DNA from: Bacteroidales bacterium UBA3623
Lineage (GTDB): Bacteria; Bacteroidota; Bacteroidia; Bacteroidales; UBA932
Direction of reading: 5' to 3'
DNA: 17,373 bases
Assembly: GCA_002373715.1 (NCBI GenBank)
Contig: DFLI01000042.1
Span: forward strand, 1-17,373
Shown here one piece after another: positions 6,219 to 13,547 of this stretch. The notes under the pieces are model-generated. The model was not told the origin of the DNA, searched no databases, and saw only the letters and a program-made list of their open reading frames with translations. Position numbers and translations under genes: made by a program. Each line of letters begins with the position of its first letter. The stretch's first letter is position 1.

Positions 6219-8838
6219 GCGACTCGGGAGTGTCTATAACATGAATGTCCACCTGCGGGAAAGGAATCTCTATACCGTTCTCGTTGAAGGCGGTGTAGAC
6301 GGCCTCGCGGGCTTTGGCCGGGAAGGAAGCATACGTTTCCACCGTTACCTTCACCAGGATGTTCAGGACCACTGAACTGTCTGCGAACTCGTCCACACGG
6401 ACCACCACGCCGAATTTCTTGTCCACCGTATCGCGGCCATATTTGTCCTTGACCATCAGGGGGGCCAGGGCATCGGCCACAACCTGGCGGACCTTTTCTA
6501 CGTCGGTTCCGTACTTTACACCCACCTTGAAACTCACTATCTGGTAGGAATTGTTGCGGGTGAGGTTCTTGAAGGTCTTGTTGAAGAGGGCCGAATTGGT
6601 AAAGAACATAATGGAACCGTTCACGGATTCAATCTGAGTGGTCTGGTAGCTCAGGCCCACCACGGTACCGCGGATGCCGTCACATTCCACCACATCTCCC
6701 ACACGGACGCGTCCTCCCATAAGCTGGGCACCGTAGAAGAAGTTATTGAGGATATCCTTCATAGCGAAGCCAAGACCCGTGGCCAAACCTGTGGTCACAA
6801 GGGCCAGACCGGAGGCCGGGATCTTGAGGATGAGGAAGACCAGAACCACATACAGGCCCCAGCTGATCAGGGAAATGATGTTGTTGGCCAGGTTGAAGTT
6901 GATGTCCGTTTCCTTGAACATCACGTTCTCTCCCAGCTTGCGGATGGCTGCCGAGGTCTTCCAGACCCTATAGAAGGCCGTTCCGGAATACACGATGTAG
7001 CGGAAAATAAAGAACAGGCTTACGATGAGAAGGATCAGGAACAGCGAGACGGTTATACCGCCGCCTGTGTTTTCACTTCCGGGCGTGATGAAATGCGTGA
7101 AGAAGATGTTCCGGGCCACCTTGCCAAAGTTAAACACGTTGCAGGCCATAAATACGGCTGCCGGGAAGGACCAGAGATACAGCAAAGGCTTCACCGTCAT
7201 CTTGAGGAGGTCGTCCAGCCAGGTCACGGCAATGTAGGAGCCCTTGACACTGTGGGAAAGCGGCATCATAGGGTTCTCTTTCTTGTACTCCTCCATGCGC
7301 TTCTGGATATACTGGTCGTAATAACGCTCCAGGAGCTCGAAGACGGCTATGAGGCTTTCCAGCAAGGCCAGCTGGAAGATCCACCAGATCAGAAGAAGCA
7401 ACGAGCCCATCACCACTCCGGCCCAGGAAAGGATGGTAGCCACCGTCATCACCACGGCACCCACCCACAGCAAGGCAATGTCTCCGCTGTCTTCATCGGC
7501 CAGTTCCTTGATATTGACAATGTACTGCCAGATGGTAAAGATGAACAGAAGCCCCGGGAAGAGCAGGTTGATGAAGCTGTTGGGGATGAAGATGCTTCGG
7601 AAATAGATGATGATGAAGGCCATCAGGAGGGTGGGTATATAGGCTATCAGCGTACCTCTGATCTGCGTCTTGTCCAGGCGGATGAGCATGGATCCGAAGA
7701 TGGCCCCGATGAGCCAGGCGAATTCTCCCATCATCCTGGAAGCCCTGATAATGAAGGTATTCGTGCTGACGTGGCTGATCACAAACAGGAACACGACAAA
7801 GAAAGAGATACCCATCAGGGCAATGATCATGCCCTTATGATTGCCAAACCACTCGGTCCGGCCTACCTTGGTGCGCCGGATGCCCTTGTTCACGATGAGC
7901 GTACCCACCAAAGTAGCCAGGCCCAGCACAACCAGGAGCATAAAGGAGTAGAAGTACACCACAGGACCTCTCCAGGAGCTCTCCACCGACTTCTGGTTGC
8001 GGTTGAGATGGAGGCTGTAGCGGCTTCGAAGGTCTTCTACGGCACGGGTGAAACGACGGGGAAAGCGGGACAGTGTCTTGAAATAATTCCCCTGCCCCTG
8101 CACAAAGAGTTTCTTCTGGACGGCCGCATAACGCTCCTGGGCATAATCATAGGCTCCGCGGAGGCGCTCGTCGGTCTGTTTATAGTAGGTGTTGTCCCGG
8201 TCTATCTGCTTGAGTTGCTCCCAGTAATAGGCCACAATCTGTTCGGCCACATACAGGCAGCTGTCTCTCACCGCCACGGTAGCACTGTCCATCTTCATAT
8301 CGTACTCGTTGCGGGCAAAGTCCGGGGCAAAGAGGATTAGCGAATCGGCCGATGCCAGGGCAGTACTGGCTGAATCCAGGGCTACGGTTACCTGGCGGGT
8401 CTGTACAATCTCCTCGGCCGTACGCTCCGGAGGCATCTTGCGCAGGGTAATCACCAGGCGGTTGTACCTTTCCATCTCCGTGGTCAGGTTCTCCTTTACC
8501 TCGGCATAAGGGGTATTGTTTCCCTTGAAGCTCTCGTACTGCTTGGTGACCTCGTTGAGGGCGTAAGTCAGGTCAAAGGTGTTGTCCGAAGCCTGGGAGT
8601 ACAGCATCACCGACAGTTCGTTGCACTCGTCTATGAGTTCCACCAGGCGCTGGTGCTGTTCCTTGATCCGTTTGTCTGCGCTGCCGCTGAAGCGGATCAG
8701 GCCTGTGTAGGTTTCCTTCAGCTCCATCAGGAGCACGGAGAGCGTGTGGTTCAGGTTGTCTTCCTTGAACACCGCCCATACGGGGCCGATGGCCAGAAGA
8801 ACGGCGCAGAAGGCCGCTATGATCCTTTTCTTCTTCAT
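6211..8838 (-). CDS. Large MscS-family mechanosensitive channel
   Basis: An 875-residue membrane protein. Residues 1-22 look like a cleavable signal peptide. Residues about 23-290 are hydrophilic, helical and charged, and are predicted to lie outside the cytoplasmic membrane. About ten or eleven hydrophobic segments follow between 292 and 706. The last is the MscS pore helix with small residues (GLALVTTGLATGLGFAMKD, about 677-695), leading into the beta domain (VRVGDVVECDGIRGTVVGLS, about 711-730) and the C-terminal alpha/beta vestibule to about 870. The layout resembles the large MscK/YjeP-type channels rather than minimal MscS (about 286 residues). Its likely role is release of solutes on hypo-osmotic shock. 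The ATG overlaps the serB stop (ATGA), and the 3' end overlaps the metallopeptidase by 8 nt. Gating ligand or ion preference cannot be inferred. Confidence 0.9.
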   Translation of the reverse strand: MKKKRIIAAFCAVLLAIGPVWAVFKEDNLNHTLSVLLMELKETYTGLIRFSGSADKRIKEQHQRLVELIDECNELSVMLYSQASDNTFDLTYALNEVTKQYESFKGNNTPYAEVKENLTTEMERYNRLVITLRKMPPERTAEEIVQTRQVTVALDSASTALASADSLILFAPDFARNEYDMKMDSATVAVRDSCLYVAEQIVAYYWEQLKQIDRDNTYYKQTDERLRGAYDYAQERYAAVQKKLFVQGQGNYFKTLSRFPRRFTRAVEDLRSRYSLHLNRNQKSVESSWRGPVVYFYSFMLLVVLGLATLVGTLIVNKGIRRTKVGRTEWFGNHKGMIIALMGISFFVVFLFVISHVSTNTFIIRASRMMGEFAWLIGAIFGSMLIRLDKTQIRGTLIAYIPTLLMAFIIIYFRSIFIPNSFINLLFPGLLFIFTIWQYIVNIKELADEDSGDIALLWVGAVVMTVATILSWAGVVMGSLLLLIWWIFQLALLESLIAVFELLERYYDQYIQKRMEEYKKENPMMPLSHSVKGSYIAVTWLDDLLKMTVKPLLYLWSFPAAVFMACNVFNFGKVARNIFFTHFITPGSENTGGGITVSLFLILLIVSLFFIFRYIVYSGTAFYRVWKTSAAIRKLGENVMFKETDINFNLANNIISLISWGLYVVLVFLILKIPASGLALVTTGLATGLGFAMKDILNNFFYGAQLMGGRVRVGDVVECDGIRGTVVGLSYQTTQIESVNGSIMFFTNSALFNKTFKNLTRNNSYQIVSFKVGVKYGTDVEKVRQVVADALAPLMVKDKYGRDTVDKKFGVVVRVDEFADSSVVLNILVKVTVETYASFPAKAREAVYTAFNENGIEIPFPQVDIHVIDTPESHA

Positions 8839-10064
8839 AATTTGCCTTGTTCTCCCAGGTGGGAATCCTTGAATCCTAAGAAATAAAGTACGCCATCCAA
8901 GCCGATGGTGCTGAGGCTCTGACCGGCCTCTTGCTTAACGCGGGGCTTGGCATGGAAGGCAATGCCCAGACCGGCCTCCAACAGCATGGGGAGGTCGTTG
9001 GCACCGTCTCCTACGGCAATGGTCTGAGCCAGGTTCACGTGCTCGGTCATGGCGATGAGCTTGAGGAGATCTGCCTTGCGACGGCCGTCCACAATTTCTC
9101 CTACGTATTTGCCCGTGAGTTTGCCGTCTTCTCCCACTTCCAGTTCGTTGGCATAGACATAATCTATTCCATACTTGCGCTGGAGGTATTCACCGAAGAA
9201 GGTGAAGCCGCCGCTCAGGATGGCAATCTTGTAGCCACAGGTCTTTAGGACGGACATGAGGCGGTCTGTTCCTTCGGTGATGGGTAAATGGTCTGCAATA
9301 TCTTGCATGACAGATATATCCAGTCCCTTCAGTAAAGCCACCCTTTCGGTAAAGCTTTCCTTGAAATCTATCTCTCCCCGCATGGCACTCTCCGTGATGG
9401 CGGCAACTTTATCGTAAACCCCGTGGCGCCGGGCCAGTTCGTCTATGCACTCTGTCTGGATGAGGGTAGAGTCCATATCGAAGCAGATGAGGCGGCGCAT
9501 GCGGCGGTACATATCGTCCTTCTGGAAGGAGAAGTCCATGCCGGTGCGGGAGCCCAGCATCATGAGGGATCGCTGCATTTCCTCGCGGTTTTCCAGGGTG
9601 CCGCGAACGGAGAACTCCACGCAGGCGCGGACGTTGCGTTCCGGGTGCATGATGCTCATTCGGCCCGTGAGGCGCTTGATGGCATCTATGTTAAGGCCAT
9701 GGTTGCTGATAACCTCCGAGGCGGCCTGGATTTGTTTGGCACTGAGGCTTCGGCCAATGACAGTAAGGATGTAGCGGTTCTTTCCCTGTCGGCCCGCCCA
9801 GGCCTCGTAATCCTCGTCAGAAATGGGCTCAAAGCCAATGGATACGCCCAGTTCGGTGGCTTTGAAGAGCAGTTCCTTCATCACCTGACCGGAGACGTTC
9901 TCGTCTATGCGGATGAGGATGCCCAGCGAAAGGGTACTGTGAATATCGGCCTGGCCGATGTCCAGAATTTGGGCGTCGTACAGGGCCAGGATGCTCATGA
10001 TGGAGGCGGTGAGGCCTATTCTGTCTTTTCCGGAAATGCGGATGAGGATCTGTTCTTTCTTCAT
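8835..10064 (-). CDS. serB: Phosphoserine phosphatase with two N-terminal ACT domains
   Basis: A 409-residue SerB. Two ACT-type regulatory domains (about 5-80 and 97-175) precede an HAD phosphatase with motif I DMDST (D196, D198), motif II SGGF at 284-287, the conserved lysine near 330 (GRRK) and motif IV GDGAND at 352-357. It hydrolyses O-phosphoserine in the last step of serine synthesis; ACT domains in relatives bind serine or other amino acids for feedback control. I use the ATG at 10064; a TTG at 10073 would add only three residues and sits inside the promoter -7 box. It is the first gene of the five-gene minus-strand operon and is probably transcribed from a promoter immediately upstream, giving almost no 5' leader. 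Its stop overlaps the channel gene by ATGA. Confidence 0.95.
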   Translation of the reverse strand: MKKEQILIRISGKDRIGLTASIMSILALYDAQILDIGQADIHSTLSLGILIRIDENVSGQVMKELLFKATELGVSIGFEPISDEDYEAWAGRQGKNRYILTVIGRSLSAKQIQAASEVISNHGLNIDAIKRLTGRMSIMHPERNVRACVEFSVRGTLENREEMQRSLMMLGSRTGMDFSFQKDDMYRRMRRLICFDMDSTLIQTECIDELARRHGVYDKVAAITESAMRGEIDFKESFTERVALLKGLDISVMQDIADHLPITEGTDRLMSVLKTCGYKIAILSGGFTFFGEYLQRKYGIDYVYANELEVGEDGKLTGKYVGEIVDGRRKADLLKLIAMTEHVNLAQTIAVGDGANDLPMLLEAGLGIAFHAKPRVKQEAGQSLSTIGLDGVLYFLGFKDSHLGEQGKL

Positions 10065-10070
10065 ATCGTA

Positions 10071-10102
10071 CAAAGATAAAGAAAAAGACCTTTTTTAACA
10101 AA
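10071..10102 (-). promoter_or_regulatory. Bacteroidota-type promoter for serB
   Basis: On the minus strand TTTG (10102-10099) is followed after 20 nt by TATCTTTG (10078-10071). This matches the Bacteroides consensus TTTG-N19..21-TAnnTTTG exactly in both boxes. Only 6 nt separate the -7 box from the serB ATG, so transcription should begin at or within a few bases of the start codon. The -33 box lies in the T-run of the terminator of the upstream operon. Confidence 0.65.
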
Positions 10103-10110
10103 AAAAGGTC
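10082..10110 (-). other. Second hairpin overlapping the terminator, upstream of serB
   Basis: A perfect 10-bp inverted repeat, GACCTTTTTT (10087-10096) and AAAAAAGGTC (10101-10110) with a 4-nt loop, is followed on the minus strand by TTTTT (10086-10082). It shares the arm 10101-10110 with the GC-rich terminator stem, so the two cannot form together. It could be a backup terminator or simply the AT-rich flank of the terminator. Confidence 0.45.
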
Positions 10111-10128
10111 CGGCGTTAACCGGACCTT
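10100..10128 (-). terminator. Rho-independent terminator of the keto-sugar operon
   Basis: On the minus strand, a 9-bp stem AAGGTCCGG / CCGGACCTT with the 6-nt loop TTAACG is followed directly by a run of T (7 T in all, the first two within the stem). It begins about 25 nt after the stop of the sugar isomerase-like gene, where a terminator for the 13390-10153 operon is expected. Confidence 0.85.
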
Positions 10129-10152
10129 CAGAAGCAATGTAAGCGGCTGATG

Positions 10153-11040
10153 CTATTCGGAATAGCTGGCTTTCACGAAATCGGCGTTCAGGAGATAATC
10201 GGCGCTTTCCCGGAAGCTGACGAGGATGTCGTCGTGCTTGTAGCGCTCGATTTCCACCACGAAGTCCTTCAGACCGGCCTTATCGGCGTTGCGGAAGATG
10301 GCGTCAAAGCCCACCATACCGCTCTGGCCCACTTCCCACTCGTCCTTGATGTGGAGCATGGTGAAGCGGCCCGGATAGCGCTCGAAATAGTCTACGGGCG
10401 AGGCCTTGCCAATCACGGCCCAGTACACGTCCATCTGGAAGAATACCAGCGCAGGGTCTGTGTGTTCCAGCATGTAGTCGTACATGACCTTGTCTTCCAC
10501 TTTCTCAAACTCGTAGGCGTGGTTGTGGTAGCCGTACTGCATGCCGGCGGCCTTTACGCGGCGGCCCACCTCATTGAGGTAGTCGCAATATACCTGAAGG
10601 TCTTTCAGGGATGTCTGAAGGCCAATCCAGGGCGTTACCAAATACTTCATGCCGGCGGCTTTGTGCACTTCAATGCACTTGTCCCACCATTTGAGGGCTT
10701 CCGTGAAGTCTCCCTTGTCCAACTCTTCGCGGGAAAGGCCGCGGGACACATGGGCGCTTACCACCTTCATGCCGGCGTCTTCCACCTTCTGCTTGAATAC
10801 CTCGGGGGTGTCTCCGTAGATGAGACCGTTTTCTCCGTCATAGTTGGCGGTTTCCACGGCGGTGTACCCCATGGCAGCGATGGTTTTCAGGACCTCGGCA
10901 TAGTTCTCGTTGGTGATGATGCTGCGGGCCGAATACATCTGCACGCACATGTCCTTCTTCACGGGAGCGGCATCCTTGGGCGCGCAGGCCGGCATGGCCA
11001 TCATGGCTGCAAAAGCTGTGATAATAAATAACTTACGCAT
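10153..11040 (-). CDS. Sugar phosphate isomerase/epimerase-like TIM-barrel lipoprotein
   Basis: A 295-residue protein of the xylose isomerase-like TIM-barrel (AP endonuclease 2 fold) family. Probable metal ligands and active-site residues are visible: YHNHAYEF (H172, H174), QMDVYW (D204), MLHIKD (H230) and VVEIERY (E263). The N-terminus is a signal peptide ending in a lipobox-like MPAC (C19), so it is predicted to be an exported lipoprotein rather than a cytosolic enzyme. Many Bacteroidota and Planctomycetota pair this fold with Gfo/Idh/MocA dehydrogenases and DUF1080 proteins in 3-keto-sugar pathways, where it is proposed to epimerise, isomerise or rearrange keto-sugar intermediates. The specific reaction here is unknown. 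It is the last gene of the operon, 1 nt after DUF1080, and is followed by a strong terminator. Confidence 0.85.
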   Translation of the reverse strand: MRKLFIITAFAAMMAMPACAPKDAAPVKKDMCVQMYSARSIITNENYAEVLKTIAAMGYTAVETANYDGENGLIYGDTPEVFKQKVEDAGMKVVSAHVSRGLSREELDKGDFTEALKWWDKCIEVHKAAGMKYLVTPWIGLQTSLKDLQVYCDYLNEVGRRVKAAGMQYGYHNHAYEFEKVEDKVMYDYMLEHTDPALVFFQMDVYWAVIGKASPVDYFERYPGRFTMLHIKDEWEVGQSGMVGFDAIFRNADKAGLKDFVVEIERYKHDDILVSFRESADYLLNADFVKASYSE

Positions 11041-11041
11041 A

Positions 11042-11884
11042 TTAGTCCATCACTTTGATACGGATGTTGCGGTACCACACGTCGTCTCCGTGGTCCTGCA
11101 GGCCGATATAACCTTCGTGGTTCTCTCCGCCGCAGTTGTTCAGCAGTTCGAAGGCGAGGGGCCAGTCTTTCTGGCTGAACTTGCTGGCCTGCAGCATATC
11201 GGTCCACTGCTGGGTCCACAGGTGATATTCCAGTACCTTCACGTCGTTCTGGAAGTGCACCACAGTGCCCTTGTAAACCAGGATTTTAACCTTGTTCCAC
11301 TCTCCGTAAGGATTCTGGTTCTGGGGAACGGCGGGAATCATGTCGTAGAGAGAGGCACTCTGGCGGTTGCCGTCAATGCCCAGGAGGGCATCCGGGTGGT
11401 TGGCGTTGTCCAGTACCTGGTACTCGGGGGCGGAGATGTAGATGGGCTCGTAACGCTCGTTGCCGTTCTCGTCCTTGGTGGTGACTTCCTTGGCCAGGTA
11501 GAAGATACCGGAGTTACCGCCCTTGGAAATCTTCCATTCCAGTTCCAGGGTGAAATTCTTGAACTGATGGGCGAAGATGACGTCTCCGCCTTCGCCGGTC
11601 TGGCCTTCGCCGGTACCGGTGCCGTTGAACTTGAGGGCACCCTCATCAATGGTCCAGCGGGAAGGAAGTTCCTTCTTGCCGTAACCGCGCCAGCCCTTGG
11701 TGGAGCTGCCGTCGAACAGAACTACGTAGCCATCTTCATCTACCGGGAACTCGTCCAGGTTTACCTGGGGGGCTTCCACTACCGTATAGGCGGGAACGCC
11801 ATCGGCCTTCTTATTATTGTTTTTGCAAGATACTGCGCTCATAAGCAAAAGGGCTGCTGCAGAGAGGAAAAGTACTTTTTTCAT
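11042..11884 (-). CDS. DUF1080 lipoprotein (3-keto-disaccharide hydrolase family)
   Basis: A 280-residue lipoprotein with a signal peptide ending SAVSC (C20), a short Asn/Lys linker and one DUF1080 domain from about 50 to the C-terminus. Family marks are VVLFDGSSTKGW (54-65), DVIFAHQFKNFTLELEWKIS (101-120), GGNSGIFY (122-129), EYQVLDN (154-160) and GYIGLQDHGDDVWYRNIRI (258-276). The fold is a concanavalin-like beta sandwich. Characterised members cleave or eliminate glycosidic bonds of 3-keto-glycosides after a dehydrogenase has oxidised the C3 hydroxyl. Here that dehydrogenase is plausibly the adjacent Gfo/Idh/MocA protein. The gene starts 21 nt after the oxidoreductase's stop, with an A-rich leader typical of Bacteroidota starts. 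The sugar substrate cannot be told. Confidence 0.9.
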   Translation of the reverse strand: MKKVLFLSAAALLLMSAVSCKNNNKKADGVPAYTVVEAPQVNLDEFPVDEDGYVVLFDGSSTKGWRGYGKKELPSRWTIDEGALKFNGTGTGEGQTGEGGDVIFAHQFKNFTLELEWKISKGGNSGIFYLAKEVTTKDENGNERYEPIYISAPEYQVLDNANHPDALLGIDGNRQSASLYDMIPAVPQNQNPYGEWNKVKILVYKGTVVHFQNDVKVLEYHLWTQQWTDMLQASKFSQKDWPLAFELLNNCGGENHEGYIGLQDHGDDVWYRNIRIKVMD

Positions 11885-11905
11885 GATTGTTATTCGTTTT
11901 AATGG

Positions 11906-13390
11906 TTAGTCTTTGGGTAATTCCGGGAGCTTCCAGCCGTCACGGAAGACGGGTTTGATGAGCTCTGCCGCGAACTGGTTGGCATCTACGGGGTCTGTGT
12001 ATACGTTTTCAAACGTGGGGTGACCGTCGTGGATGGAGAAGCCGTCGTGGATCATGGTGCGGATGGTGGCACCCTTCGGAATGTTGGTGAAACGCATGTT
12101 TTCGCCGTCCCATTCCAGTTCCTGGTTCAGGCTCTGCAGGCGCACGGCCACGACACCCATGGCTACCATTTCATTGAACGGGCCGGCCTGGGAGAAGTCG
12201 GAGACGCTGGGAGTGCGGTAATCCGGGTGTTCCTTGCAGGCGCGCACCCAGTCTTGCTGGTGGGAGGTTTTGATTTCGCGCAGTACGTGCGGAACCTCGG
12301 GATTGCGACCGCTCAGGAGGTAAGGATTACGGCCGTAGCAGCCGCAGATGAGGGTGTCCTTGGTGCCGTAGAAGATGACACAGCCACCGTCGTAGTTCAG
12401 GTTCTTGCCTACGGGGAGGCCTTCGGGGCGATCCGGGAGGATGCCGCCGTCCGTCCAGGTGACAGTTACTTCCGGCATGGCCACCTTGGGCATATTGTCA
12501 CGGGCGGGGAACACAAAGCGCACCTTTTCTGCCTGAGGGCAGGATTCGGTGAGGAGGGCGGTGGAGCTGCCCTGTACCTTGGTGGGATATCCTAACTTAA
12601 GGGCGGCGAATACGGGATGCAGGATATGGCAGGCCATATCTCCCAGGGCTCCGGTGCCGAAGTCCCACCAGCCGCGGAAGTTCCAGGGGGTGTAGATGGG
12701 GTGGTACGGACGCATGGGGGCCGGGCCGATGAAGCAGTCCCAGTTCATGGTCTTGGGCGTCTTTACCTTCTCGGTGGGGCGCTCCAGGCCCTGGGGCCAG
12801 ATAGGACGGTCCGTGAAGGCCTCTACGCGGGTGATTTCTCCAATTTCTCCGTTCCAGATCCATTCGCAAATCTTGCGTACGCCTTCTTCGGAGGCACCCT
12901 GGTTACCCATCTGGGTGGCTACACGGTACTTCTTGGCCAGTTTGGTGAGGAGGCGGCTTTCGTAAACGGTTCTGGTAAGGGGCTTTTCGCAGTACACGTG
13001 CTTGCCGGCGGCAATGGCCTCGGCGGCAATGATGGCGTGCGTGTGGTCTGCGGTGGCTACGATAACGGCGTCTGCTTCAGGAAGGAGCTCCTTGAACATG
13101 ACGCGGTAGTCGGAGTACTTCTTGGCGTTGGGATAGGTTTTGAACACGTGGTCTGCATACTTCCAGTCCACGTCGCACAGGCCGATGATTTCTTCGGTCT
13201 TGGCTACCTCGGCAATGTCGGCGGCACCGCGGCCACCGATACCTACGGCCAGCACTTTGAGTTTACGGTCCATAGGCGGCGGGGGAACATCCTTGGCTTT
13301 GGCCAGTACGGATTTGGGTGCCATGGCCAGCCCGAGGGCTGTGGCGGTTCCTGCTTTCAGGAACGACCTTCTGGAGATTTCTTTGGTCAT
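11906..13390 (-). CDS. Tat-exported Gfo/Idh/MocA-family oxidoreductase
   Basis: A 494-residue NAD(P)-dependent dehydrogenase. The N-terminus carries a twin-arginine signal (SRRSFLK, residues 6-12) and a hydrophobic stretch to about residue 30. The Rossmann fold begins at about 43 (VLAVGIGGRG, 46-55), EKP at 135-137 is the conserved catalytic-lysine motif, and GDMACHILHP (250-259) supplies the usual Asp/His active-site residues. A Tat signal means export after folding with the cofactor bound, as in the periplasmic glucose-fructose oxidoreductase of Zymomonas. The role inferred from the two downstream genes is oxidation of a sugar or glycoside hydroxyl, probably C3. How the bound cofactor is reoxidised outside the cytoplasm is not shown. 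It is the first gene of the operon; I find no convincing TAnnTTTG box upstream (best TTATTTTG, one mismatch, about 70 nt away). Confidence 0.9.
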   Translation of the reverse strand: MTKEISRRSFLKAGTATALGLAMAPKSVLAKAKDVPPPPMDRKLKVLAVGIGGRGAADIAEVAKTEEIIGLCDVDWKYADHVFKTYPNAKKYSDYRVMFKELLPEADAVIVATADHTHAIIAAEAIAAGKHVYCEKPLTRTVYESRLLTKLAKKYRVATQMGNQGASEEGVRKICEWIWNGEIGEITRVEAFTDRPIWPQGLERPTEKVKTPKTMNWDCFIGPAPMRPYHPIYTPWNFRGWWDFGTGALGDMACHILHPVFAALKLGYPTKVQGSSTALLTESCPQAEKVRFVFPARDNMPKVAMPEVTVTWTDGGILPDRPEGLPVGKNLNYDGGCVIFYGTKDTLICGCYGRNPYLLSGRNPEVPHVLREIKTSHQQDWVRACKEHPDYRTPSVSDFSQAGPFNEMVAMGVVAVRLQSLNQELEWDGENMRFTNIPKGATIRTMIHDGFSIHDGHPTFENVYTDPVDANQFAAELIKPVFRDGWKLPELPKD

Positions 13391-13505
13391 AGATTTATGA
13401 GTGTTATGGGTTTAATATTCTGTGGCGGAACTAAATTGTGATAAATTTAATTCATTTTCAAGAATTATCAAAATAAAACTGAATTCGCGGGTGAACGATA
13501 GGGGA

Positions 13506-13515
13506 TTTCGCGAAA
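13506..13515. repeat. Perfect 10-bp palindrome in the divergent intergenic region
   Basis: TTTCGCGAAA lies 6 nt upstream of the -7 box of the CNNM gene, in the stretch RNA polymerase would cover. It has the size and position of an operator, but there is one copy only and no known regulator matches. The rest of 13391-13547, between divergent genes, is AT-rich and shows no other structure. Confidence 0.3.
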
Positions 13516-13521
13516 AATCAG

Positions 13522-13529
13522 TACATTTG
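13522..13529 (+). promoter_or_regulatory. -7 promoter element of the CNNM/CBS gene
   Basis: TACATTTG matches TAnnTTTG and ends 18 nt before the ATG at 13548, predicting a leader of roughly 10-15 nt. No good -33 TTTG is present at the expected distance. Confidence 0.5.
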
Positions 13530-13547
13530 CAAGTTCAAAAGTCGCAG

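Noticed and set aside
7093..8340. Long open frame on the plus strand (about 415 codons) opposite the MscS-family gene
   Set aside because: Its composition is the low-complexity His/Asp/Glu/Gln mix expected from reading antisense to a membrane-protein gene. It has no recognisable domain, and the opposite strand encodes a clear family member across the whole stretch.
10910..11902. Plus-strand open frame of about 330 codons opposite the DUF1080 gene, and a similar one at 10150-11031
   Set aside because: Both are Val/Gly/His-rich shadows of the real minus-strand genes, which have signal peptides, motifs and tight operon spacing.
13422..13547. GTG start for the CNNM/CBS protein 126 nt upstream
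   Set aside because: It would place the TACATTTG promoter box within the coding region and add a charged leader before the first membrane helix, unlike the family.
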